Positions 1 through 4,783 of a stretch of DNA of 5,819 bases are shown here, piece by piece. The stretch's first letter is position 1, and every line of letters starts with the position of its first letter. The stretch spans positions 1-5,819 of the forward strand of contig CANQIG010000134.1 of assembly GCA_947623765.1 (NCBI GenBank), in the 5' to 3' direction. The translations under genes were made by a program, and so were the position numbers. The notes under the pieces are model-generated. The model made no database searches and was not told the origin of the DNA. It saw only the letters and a list, made by a program, of their open reading frames with translations. This stretch comes from an uncultured Clostridia bacterium (GTDB lineage: Bacteria; Bacillota; Clostridia; Oscillospirales; Acutalibacteraceae).

Positions 1-347
1 CGGGGGTGCTCTCCGTCGACAGCGGGTTCGTCTCCACCTCCGGAAGCTATGAAAAGTGCTTTGAAAAGGACGGCGTGCTGTACCACCATCTGCTCGACCC
101 CCATACGGGGATGCCCGCGCGCACGGGGCTGCGCTCCGTCACGGTGTGGAGCGAGAGCGGCGCGCTCTCCGATATGCTCTCGACGGCGTGCTTCGTCCTC
201 GGGGAGAAGGACGGCGCGGCGCTCCTCGAGGCGTTCGGCGCGGAGGGAATCTTCATCCGCGAGGACGGCGGCGTCGCGGTGACGGACGGGATCGAGGACC
301 GCTTTCGGCTGACGACGGAGGGGTACGCCTCCGTCCCGCTCGCATGA
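1..347 (+). CDS. apbE: FAD:protein FMN transferase (ApbE), C-terminal part
   Basis: The frame is open from the left edge, and 114 residues of the C-terminal part are visible. ApbE enzymes move FMN from FAD onto a Ser/Thr of target redox proteins (for example Rnf/Nqr subunits or FMN-binding domains), outside the membrane in most bacteria. Three family hallmarks are seen in order: SGSYE (visible residues 13-17), YHHLLDPHTGMPA (27-39), and SVTVWSESGALSDMLSTACFVLG (45-67). In the last block, D57 and T61 occupy the places of the Mg2+-binding Asp and Thr known in the family. GTG at position 6 is an internal valine codon, not a start, because homology to the family runs through it from the window edge. 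The stop overlaps the next start (ATGA), so translation is probably coupled. The N-terminus, any lipoprotein signal and the promoter lie outside the window. Confidence 0.93.
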   Translation, partial: GVLSVDSGFVSTSGSYEKCFEKDGVLYHHLLDPHTGMPARTGLRSVTVWSESGALSDMLSTACFVLGEKDGAALLEAFGAEGIFIREDGGVAVTDGIEDRFRLTTEGYASVPLA

Positions 348-727
348 GGGCCGGAGAGGCCCGGCGGCTGCCGGGCAGAGGGGAGGCCGCCGCGCTCCTC
401 GCGCTGCTGCTTCTGGCACTCGCGGTGTATTTTGCGGCGGAGCGCTTCGCACCCGCAGGCGAGGCGGTCCTCGTGGGACTAAACGGGGAGACCGTCTTTT
501 CCGCGCGGCTGGACGCGCTCGACGGGCCGCGCGTCGTCGAGGTCGGCGGCGTGCGGATCGAGGTGTCCGGGGCGGGCGCGCGGTTCCTCGAGAGCGACTG
601 CCCGGACCGGCTCTGCGTGCAGGCCGGGCTGCTGACGCGCGCCGGGGAGAGCGCGGTCTGCCTGCCGAACCGCGTGAGCGTGCGGATCGTCGGGGGCGGG
701 GAAGCGTTCGACGCGGTGACCGGCTGA
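344..727 (+). CDS. NusG domain II-containing membrane-anchored protein
   Basis: This is a 127-residue protein starting at the ATG that overlaps the apbE stop (ATGA). A basic N-terminus (residues 1-13) is followed by one hydrophobic segment (about 15-34), then an extracytoplasmic domain of about 90 residues. The signature of stand-alone NusG-II proteins is present: SDCPDRLCVQAGLLTRAGESAVCLPNR at about 84-110, with Cys86, Cys91 and Cys106. Despite the name, it lacks the NusG NGN domain and has no expected link to transcription. Its exact biochemical role is unknown. The family recurrently neighbours ApbE and Gx transporter genes, and members occur in Gram-positive extracellular electron transfer loci, so a role in membrane redox chemistry or flavoprotein maturation is inferred. 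A longer upstream reading in this frame would overlap apbE out of frame and is rejected. Confidence 0.85.
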   Translation: MRAGEARRLPGRGEAAALLALLLLALAVYFAAERFAPAGEAVLVGLNGETVFSARLDALDGPRVVEVGGVRIEVSGAGARFLESDCPDRLCVQAGLLTRAGESAVCLPNRVSVRIVGGGEAFDAVTG

Positions 728-740
728 GAGGAGGGCGAAA

Positions 741-1265
741 ATGGGCGAAAAGAATGCGGCGCGGCGCGCGGCGGTCTGCGGGCTTTTGGGCGCGCTGGCG
801 CTGGCGCTCTCGTATTTTGAGGGGCTGCTGCCGCCGCTCCCGGGCATCCCGCCCGGCGCGAAGCCGGGGTTCTCAAACCTCGCGGTGCTCGCCGCCGGGG
901 ATCTTCTCGGCCTGCCCGCGGCGCTCGCGGTCGCGGTGCTCAAGGGCGGGTTCGCGTTCCTCACGCGCGGCGTAACGCCGGGGATCATGAGCCTTGCGGG
1001 CGGGCTGCTCAGCGCGCCCGCGATGACGCTGCTCCTGCGGAAGACGAAGCTCTCCCCGCTGTGCGCGGGGGTGACGGGCGCGCTCGTGCACAATGCGGCG
1101 CAGCTCGCCGTCGCGCGGGTGTTGACCGGCGCGGGCGCGTGGGGGTACGCGCCGGGGATGCTGCTGCTCGGGGTGATCTCGGGGCTTTTGACCGGCGGGT
1201 GCTTTTTGGGCATCGCCGCAGGGCTGGAAAGGGCACTGCGGGGGGAGCTTGGAAGAAAGAAGTAA
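741..1265 (+). CDS. Gx transporter family protein (Hpre_diP_synt_I family)
   Basis: This is a 174-residue, very hydrophobic protein with about five membrane segments (roughly 10-30, 45-75, 80-100, 105-130, 135-160). GAGGAGGG sits 6 bp before the ATG, and the gap to the NusG-II gene is 13 bp, so the three genes form one operon. Family motifs seen are GAKPGFSNL (39-47), KGGFAFLTRG (68-77), SLAGGLLS (84-91) and GALVHNAAQLAVA (113-125). The family was historically annotated as 'heptaprenyl diphosphate synthase component I', but it looks like an ECF-type S-component or transporter rather than an enzyme; the substrate is unknown. With ApbE and NusG-II beside it, it probably serves flavin- or quinone-linked membrane redox functions (inference). 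The last ~79 codons are duplicated twice directly downstream. The polyprenyl synthase gene that often follows in related genomes is absent here. Confidence 0.85.
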   Translation: MGEKNAARRAAVCGLLGALALALSYFEGLLPPLPGIPPGAKPGFSNLAVLAAGDLLGLPAALAVAVLKGGFAFLTRGVTPGIMSLAGGLLSAPAMTLLLRKTKLSPLCAGVTGALVHNAAQLAVARVLTGAGAWGYAPGMLLLGVISGLLTGGCFLGIAAGLERALRGELGRKK

Positions 1266-1269
1266 AAAG

Positions 1270-1478
1270 GACGCTTTCCCGCGGAAGATGAAGCGCTCGC
1301 GCACAACGCGGCGCAGCTCGTCGTGGCGCGGGTTTTGACCGGCGCGGGCGCGTGGGGGTACGCGCCGGGGATGCTGCTGCTCGGGGTGATCTCCGGGCTT
1401 TTGACCGGCGGGTGCTTTTTGGGCATCACCGCCGGGCTGGAAAGGGCGCTGCGGGGGGAACTGGGAGGAAAGAAGTGA
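1270..1478 (+). pseudogene. 5'-truncated second copy of the Gx transporter C-terminus
   Basis: This encodes the C-terminal segment from ALAHNAAQ to ELGGKK and a TGA stop, with no start codon or N-terminal half of its own. A 31-bp deletion relative to the parent puts the short upstream piece (RK-DE region) out of frame with the rest. The conserved part is in the same frame as the intact gene, directly after its TAA, so stop readthrough would append about 70 residues. Against the parent it has 4 amino-acid replacements (V to A, A to V, A to T, R to G) and 8 silent changes in the aligned 61 codons. It is most likely a non-translated remnant of tandem duplication, or a sequence reservoir for recombination. 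Confidence 0.8.
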
Positions 1479-1481
1479 AAA

Positions 1482-1719
1482 GGCGCTCTCTTCGCGGAAG
1501 TGGAGTTCTCCGCTGTGCGCGGGGGCGGCGGGCGCGCTGGTGCACAATGCGGCGCAGCTCGCCGTCGCGCGGGTGTTGACCGGCGCGGGCGCGTGGGGTT
1601 ACGCGCCGGGGATGCTGCTGCTCGGGGTGGTCTCCGGGCTTTTGACCGGCGGGTGCTTTTTGGGCATTTCCGCCGGGCTGGAACGCGCGCTGCGGGGAGA
1701 ACTGGGAGGAAAGAAGTGA
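1482..1719 (+). pseudogene. 5'-truncated third copy of the Gx transporter C-terminus
   Basis: The reading frame runs from SSPLCAGAAGALVHNAAQ to ELGGKK and a TGA stop, in a different frame (+1 register) from the intact gene and from copy 2. It retains the LCAG segment deleted from copy 2, with a 3-bp in-frame deletion relative to copy 1. Only I to V, A to S and R to G replacements are seen in the last 61 codons, while about ten changes are silent. No start codon with a ribosome binding site in the right frame precedes it. GGAGG at the end of copy 2 does sit 6 bp before a GTG at 1475, but that opens another frame encoding a short basic peptide unlike any family. Confidence 0.8.
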
Positions 1720-1762
1720 AACGAGGCGGCCCGAGGGCGCGGCCCCGAAAACAAAAAGAAAG

Positions 1763-1803
1763 AGACCGTTGACTTTTGATCGGGAGTCAACGGTCTGTTT
1801 TTG
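1763..1803. terminator. Bidirectional intrinsic terminator between convergent units
   Basis: A perfect 12-bp stem pairs AGACCGTTGACT (1763-1774) with AGTCAACGGTCT (1785-1796) around a 10-nt loop. On the + strand it is followed by GTTTTTG. On the - strand it is followed by a T-rich run, the complement of the A-rich stretch at 1748-1762. It therefore serves both the + strand Gx operon with its repeat array and the - strand acetyltransferase gene. Its position shows that the array at 1270-1719 is normally transcribed with the operon. Confidence 0.9.
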
Positions 1804-1839
1804 TGCTGGGTCTGCATGGGCGGCGAAGGGGGGAGGTGC

Positions 1840-2436
1840 TCACGCGTCCGACGCGGCGCGCAGTTTCTGCATCTGTTCTGGGGAGAGGACCGACTGCAGC
1901 GCCCGCATGGCTTCATTGTACTGGTTCGTATAGGCGGCAAACGCATCGGTCTTTTGCAGACGAAATCCGAGCGAAACGTAGAGCAGGACCGCTTTCCAGC
2001 TCCACGGCTGCGTGTGGAGATAGATCGGCGCGGGGCCGCGCAGATAAAACCGGTTCATGGCTTCCGTGCAGAGCGCGCGGCCAAGCCCTTTCCCCTGATG
2101 GGCTTCCTCCACGACGAGCCAGTGCAGCGAATTCACGTCCTTGCCGCGCCGCGCATCCGTCCAGCAGATGCAGGAGCCGACGGAGCGACCGGCGCCATCC
2201 AGCAGGAACAGGAGCCTCTCCGGCTCGTTTTTCGCCGCGTACGTCTCGAGAAAATAGCGTTCGGCTTCTTCTTGGGACGCAAAATCCCCGACGGAACATT
2301 CGAGCCTGGCCCAGTCTGTTTCGAGCCCCTGTTTATATGGCCTGATCGTATAGCCCGCAGGCAGTTGGACCTGCCGCAGGGGGTAGGCATCGCAGCGGAG
2401 GATCAGATCGTAGAACGGGATGGTCCTGTCCAGCAT
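1840..2436 (-). CDS. GNAT family N-acetyltransferase
   Basis: This is a 198-residue protein starting at ATG (2436), with AAAGGAG 5 bp upstream. The acetyl-CoA binding motif A is clear: LHWLVVEEAHQGKGLGRAL (104-122), with Q114-x-x-G-x-G. The later AVLLYVSLGF (149-158) fits motif B. About 100 residues precede motif A, and the opening LDRTIPFYDLILRC resembles stand-alone GNATs widespread in Clostridia whose substrates are unknown. GC is about 60% in sampled lines, between the regulator gene and the rest. It lies 79 bp downstream of the ribbon-helix-helix gene on the same strand and ends at the bidirectional terminator, so the two are probably co-transcribed. A TTGACA at 2476-2471 has no good -10 partner. 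A toxin role next to an RHH protein is possible, but the protein is longer than the usual 160-175 residue GNAT toxins, so a metabolite or peptide acetyltransferase is more likely. Confidence 0.87.
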   Translation of the reverse strand: MLDRTIPFYDLILRCDAYPLRQVQLPAGYTIRPYKQGLETDWARLECSVGDFASQEEAERYFLETYAAKNEPERLLFLLDGAGRSVGSCICWTDARRGKDVNSLHWLVVEEAHQGKGLGRALCTEAMNRFYLRGPAPIYLHTQPWSWKAVLLYVSLGFRLQKTDAFAAYTNQYNEAMRALQSVLSPEQMQKLRAASDA

Positions 2437-2515
2437 AAGGGCTCCTTTGCAAGCGGCGGGTTTGCGGGCTTGTCAAACAGGGAAGGGGTGCGGCGTTTCG
2501 GAGCGGAAGGGGTTT

Positions 2516-2908
2516 TCACCGGAGTTGAAAATGCTTCTTGATCCTTTCGGAGCACACGACCTTGCCTTTCACGGCGATGCTTTCCACGTTTTCGATCACC
2601 AGATCGTCCAGTTCGCTGTCGATGCCCAACAGCCCATACCCTTTGAGCCTGATCTTGACCTGTCTTTCCTTCGCTTTCAGCAGTTCCGCTTTTTCCAGAG
2701 ACATCACACCGTAAAACCATCTGAAATCCAGATCGGTTTGCCGCTTGCTCATCTCCTCGATGACCGATTTTTTCTCCGTCAGCGCCTGCCGAACCGCCTG
2801 ATTGATGAAATCGCTGCGGTTGGAATAGTAGCCTTGATCGACCAGCAGGTCGATCTGAGACAGCGTTCCGATGTTCATATTGACGGACACTTTTTCACTG
2901 GTTTCCAT
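2516..2908 (-). CDS. Ribbon-helix-helix (CopG-like) transcriptional regulator
   Basis: This is a 130-residue protein. AAGGAGG lies 7 bp before the ATG (2908). The N-terminal RHH fold is readable: a strand KVSVNMN (6-12), helix 1 from GTLSQIDLLVDQ (14-25), the turn GYYSNRSD (26-33) and helix 2 FINQAVRQAL (34-43). A charged helical linker (44-85) follows, then a C-terminal region (about 84-130, VKIRLKGYGLLG to KKHFQLR) that I do not recognise and that may be an oligomerisation or sensing domain. RHH proteins bind DNA as dimers through the strand and often repress their own promoter. The inverted-repeat operator on its own promoter fits that exactly. GC of about 51% contrasts with ~70% in neighbouring operons, suggesting transfer. 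The GNAT gene follows on the same strand. The protein is longer than typical DUF1778 antitoxins (about 90 residues). Confidence 0.85.
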   Translation of the reverse strand: METSEKVSVNMNIGTLSQIDLLVDQGYYSNRSDFINQAVRQALTEKKSVIEEMSKRQTDLDFRWFYGVMSLEKAELLKAKERQVKIRLKGYGLLGIDSELDDLVIENVESIAVKGKVVCSERIKKHFQLR

Positions 2909-2921
2909 GAGGACTCCTCCT

Positions 2922-2959
2922 TATGCTATATATGCTCCATTTGGAGCATATATAGCATA
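2922..2959. promoter_or_regulatory. Perfect 18-bp inverted repeat, four-hexamer RHH operator
   Basis: The left arm TATGCTATATATGCTCCA (2922-2939) and right arm (2942-2959) are perfect reverse complements around a 2-nt centre. Each arm contains TATGCT twice with a 9-bp repeat distance: 2922-2927 and 2931-2936, then AGCATA at 2945-2950 and 2954-2959. Evenly spaced short sites are what RHH dimers bind cooperatively. The site covers the -10 box and expected start of the regulator's own promoter and lies 13 bp before its start codon, so autorepression is the likely function (inference). Confidence 0.85.
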
Positions 2960-2982
2960 CCACGCGATTTCGCTTTTGTCAA
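2954..2982 (-). promoter_or_regulatory. Sigma-A promoter of the RHH-GNAT unit
   Basis: On the - strand a consensus TTGACA (2982-2977) is separated by exactly 17 bp from TATGCT (2959-2954), which matches TATAAT at four positions. The -10 hexamer is also the outermost operator repeat, so bound regulator would block RNA polymerase. The predicted start is near 2947, giving a leader of about 38 nt before the ATG. Confidence 0.8.
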
Positions 2983-3270
2983 GAGCAAAAGGGAAAATTT
3001 GTGCGGAGATGAAAGCGTCCGGCCTGCAGGCGGGGCGCTCCCGCTTTTTTGGGGCGAGCCCGGCGGCGGGGGTGGTGTTGGAGCCGGGCGCGGCGGGAAA
3101 CGGCAAAACGAAAGGAGGGCGGCCCGAGGGACGCTCTCCGGATGTTTGATGGGATAGGTGCGGCGCGAGGCGCGGGTTTCCGGGCGCGGGATTATGCGCC
3201 GGAGGCGGGGACAGGGGGCGCGCGGTCGGGCAGGTTGGCGGAATGGGAGGCGCGGGGCTGGTTCGCGGCG
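2983..3270. other. Gene-free GC-rich spacer
   Basis: This stretch lies between the RHH promoter and the 3' end of ogt. Frames are open in several phases only because of high GC, and the translations are low-complexity and unlike any family. It contains the + facing hairpin at 3030-3050 and imperfect repeats that extend into the ogt stop region. I see no RNA gene and no convincing - strand terminator for the degV-ogt unit. Confidence 0.6.
3030..3050 (+). terminator. Terminator-shaped hairpin without an obvious + transcript
   Basis: GCGGG (3030-3034) pairs with CCCGC (3040-3044), extended by a G-T pair, and six T residues follow directly (3045-3050). The shape is that of a short intrinsic terminator reading +. 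No + strand gene precedes it for more than 1.2 kb, so it may end antisense or stray transcription towards ogt, end an unseen small RNA, or be a chance structure. Confidence 0.4.
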
Positions 3271-3284
3271 CTATGCGCCGGAGG
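3167..3284. repeat. Imperfect ~79-bp direct repeat at the 3' end of ogt
   Basis: TATGCGCCGGAGG occurs at 3193-3205 and again at 3272-3284, where it encodes the last residues of ogt (SSGA and stop, read on -). GAGGCGCGGG occurs at 3167-3176 and 3247-3256 in the matching place, 79-80 bp apart, with degenerate sequence between. This suggests an old tandem duplication of the gene's tail. Confidence 0.45.
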
Positions 3285-3756
3285 AATGGGGCGTGGGGTC
3301 TGCTGCGGGGGATTCGAGCGCGAGGAGGAAAGCTTTGCGGTCGAGTCCGGCGGCGAAGCCGGTAAGCTCGCCGTTCGCGCCGACCACGCGGTGGCAGGGG
3401 GTGACGATGAGGAGCGGGTTCACGTGGTTCGCCGCGCCGACGGCGCGCGCGGCCTTCGGCCTGCCGACCGCCGCGGCGATCTCGCCGTAGGTGCGCGTCT
3501 CCCCGTAGGGGATGTCCCGCAGCGCGGCCCAGACGGCCTTTTGGAACGGCGTGCCCTTCGGCGCGATCGGGAACGTGAAGCGGTGCCTCGCCCCGGCGAA
3601 ATATTCGGCGAGCTCTTTTTTCGCGCGCCGCAGGAGGGGCGTTTCCGAGAACGGGCCCCCGAGCGGTTCCACCGTGATCTTCGTCACCGCGCCGCGTTCT
3701 TCTTCGAGAAAAAGCGCCCCGATCGGTGTTTCGAGGCGCGTTCTTGCGAGATCCAT
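3271..3756 (-). CDS. ogt: Methylated-DNA--protein-cysteine S-methyltransferase
   Basis: This 161-residue suicide DNA-repair protein takes the alkyl group from O6-alkylguanine (and O4-alkylthymine) onto its own cysteine. The active site TPCHRVVG has Cys121; most relatives have V or I before PCHRV, here T. Also visible are GTPFQKAVWAALRDIPYGETRTYGEIA (68-94), the helix-turn-helix region with R104 (RAVGAAN) where family members insert an arginine finger into DNA, N113, and the closing LTGFAAGLDRKAFLLALE with E148. There is no Ada N-terminal regulatory domain, so it is the Ogt/MGMT type. It starts 9 bp after the degV stop with only a weak Shine-Dalgarno sequence, which suggests translational coupling in a degV-ogt operon. 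The tail after E148 (SPAADPTPHSSGA) is a short low-complexity extension. Confidence 0.95.
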   Translation of the reverse strand: MDLARTRLETPIGALFLEEERGAVTKITVEPLGGPFSETPLLRRAKKELAEYFAGARHRFTFPIAPKGTPFQKAVWAALRDIPYGETRTYGEIAAAVGRPKAARAVGAANHVNPLLIVTPCHRVVGANGELTGFAAGLDRKAFLLALESPAADPTPHSSGA

Positions 3757-3765
3757 GTCTTTGTC

Positions 3766-4623
3766 TCAGTCGAAATCCTGCTCGATGACGCCCATCGCGT
3801 GGACGCCCGCGCCGACGTGGCAGCAGATGCTGATCGGCAGGCGGCACATCTCGATGGAGCTGTCCCCGAAGTGCTTCCGGACCTCCTTGCGGAACTCCAT
3901 CGCGGACTTCGGATCGCCCGAGTAGGCCATCTGGATGATGTACTTCTTCCCCTTGAAGCGGGTCTCGATGTCCTTTTCGCAGGCCTTGACCATCGTCTCC
4001 TCGGCCTTCGCCATGCCGCGGACCTTCGCGTAGGCGTCGAGCTTTTCGCCCTGGATCTGCAGGACGGGTTTGAGCCCGAGGAGCGTCGCGAGCGCCGCGC
4101 CCGCCGGGGTGACGCGCCCGCTCTTCTTGAGCAGCTCGAGCGTGTTCACCGCGAGGTAGATCGAGCAGTGCAGCGCGGCGGCCTCGAGCTGCACGCAGAT
4201 CTCCTGCGCGGTGAGGCCCTTTTTGATGAGCTTCAGCGCGTCGTAGACGGAGTCGCGCTGGGTGATCGAGATGCGCTTGTTGTCCACCACGACGACCCGG
4301 CCGCTATACTCCGCGGCGAGGGCCTTCGCCGTGCCGCAGGAGCCCGAAAGCGCCGAGGACATCGGGATGTGGACGATGGAATCGTAAGACTTCAAAAGCT
4401 CGTCCCAGAGGTCCGTGATGGACTCCGGCGACGGCTGCGAGGACGACACGTCGTCCCCGTTCGCGAGCATCTCAAAGAAGTGCTCGTAGGTGCAGGTGAC
4501 GCCCTCGAGGTAGCTCGTGCCGTTGACGATGAACGGCATCGGCAGGAGGTACACCCCGATCTTTTTCGCCTCTTCCGGGGTCATACTGCTGTTCGTATCC
4601 GTGACGACCGCGATCTTGCTCAT
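3766..4623 (-). CDS. DegV family (FakB-like) fatty-acid-binding protein
   Basis: This is a 285-residue protein, the usual family length. DegV proteins bind a long-chain fatty acid; the FakB members present it to the kinase FakA for acyl-phosphate formation and phospholipid synthesis. Family motifs are in order: KIAVVTDTNSSM (3-14), SSSQPSPES (60-68), HIPMSSALSGS (85-95), SGRVTPAGA (168-176), and CCHVGAGVHAMG (267-278). In the last, H269 sits where the family has GxHxGPG; here the proline is replaced by alanine (GAG). The start at 4623 has AAAGGA about 12 bp upstream. ogt follows 9 bp downstream on the same strand. No FakA or DhaK-like gene is in the window, so its partner, if any, is elsewhere. 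DegV genomes usually carry several paralogues, so no more specific symbol is given. Confidence 0.93.
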   Translation of the reverse strand: MSKIAVVTDTNSSMTPEEAKKIGVYLLPMPFIVNGTSYLEGVTCTYEHFFEMLANGDDVSSSQPSPESITDLWDELLKSYDSIVHIPMSSALSGSCGTAKALAAEYSGRVVVVDNKRISITQRDSVYDALKLIKKGLTAQEICVQLEAAALHCSIYLAVNTLELLKKSGRVTPAGAALATLLGLKPVLQIQGEKLDAYAKVRGMAKAEETMVKACEKDIETRFKGKKYIIQMAYSGDPKSAMEFRKEVRKHFGDSSIEMCRLPISICCHVGAGVHAMGVIEQDFD

Positions 4624-4680
4624 ATATTTTTCATCCTTTCCCGGTTCTCCCTTCGCCCGCCGTGCGGGTCTACTTATACT

Positions 4681-4708
4681 ATCATAAGGGAAAAATCGAA
4701 TTTGTCAA
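4681..4708 (-). promoter_or_regulatory. Promoter of the degV-ogt operon
   Basis: On the - strand TTGACA (4708-4703) is followed after 16 bp by TATGAT (4686-4681), five of six matches to the -10 consensus. The leader would be about 50 nt and contains a small hairpin, CCCGC/GCGGG at 4656-4668, ahead of the ribosome binding site. It diverges from the rpsO promoter, with about 40 bp between the two -35 boxes. Confidence 0.75.
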
Positions 4709-4714
4709 GCGCTC

Positions 4715-4729
4715 CCCGAGAAATTCGGG
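4715..4729. repeat. Small inverted repeat between divergent promoters
   Basis: CCCGA (4715-4719) and TCGGG (4725-4729) flank a 5-nt centre just upstream of the degV -35 box and 20 bp from the rpsO -35 box. It could be a binding site for a regulator of either unit, but five-base arms are weak evidence. Confidence 0.3.
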
Positions 4730-4748
4730 CAAAAACGCAAAAATCCGC

Positions 4749-4777
4749 TTGCATTGGGGTCTTTTCTGTGCTATACT
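4749..4777 (+). promoter_or_regulatory. Promoter of rpsO
   Basis: TTGCAT (4749-4754) and TATACT (4772-4777) are 17 bp apart, and a TG one base before the -10 box (4769-4770) makes it an extended -10 promoter. Transcription would start near 4784, giving a leader of about 96 nt. Confidence 0.8.
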
Positions 4778-4783
4778 ATTCCA

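Larger units (their letters stand above)
1025..1719 (+). repeat. Three-copy tandem repeat of the 3' end of the Gx transporter gene
   Basis: Copy 1 is the 3' part of the intact gene (1025-1265). Copy 2 is at 1270-1478 and copy 3 at 1482-1719. The first period is about 244 bp. Copy 2 has lost 31 bp matching 1050-1080 of copy 1; copy 3 has lost only 3 bp there. Over the last 185 bp I count 13 differences between copies 1 and 2 (about 93% identity) and 15 between copies 1 and 3 (about 92%). Copies 2 and 3 share several changes against copy 1, including TCC for TCG, GAA CTG for GAG CTT, an R-to-G change and TGA for TAA, so they share ancestry or have exchanged sequence. Most differences are synonymous. 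Confidence 0.92.

Noticed and set aside
1122..1150. TTGACC words in each repeat unit as possible internal promoters
   Set aside because: The spacing leads to GC-rich sequence without a -10 box; the words encode the conserved LTG residues of the protein.
479..1429. A 316-codon frame on the - strand with repeated segments (PKKHPPVKSP type)
   Set aside because: The internal repeats are only the reverse reading of the Gx tandem array. The protein is low-complexity and antisense to established genes.
1025..1719. CRISPR array or insertion sequence as explanation of the repeats
   Set aside because: The units are long, contiguous without spacers and coding-derived, with no terminal inverted repeats or transposase.
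1500..1772. A 90-codon + frame in the third repeat unit
   Set aside because: It starts at GTG without a ribosome binding site, is out of frame with the conserved Gx segment, and yields an Arg/Gly-rich product.
2448..2476. Separate promoter for the GNAT gene (TTGACA at 2476-2471)
   Set aside because: The hexamer 17 bp downstream is CTTGCA and would overlap the ribosome binding site, so transcription from the RHH promoter is more plausible.
1801..2541. A 246-codon + frame opposite the GNAT gene
   Set aside because: It is antisense to a clear GNAT with motif A and has no recognisable domain.
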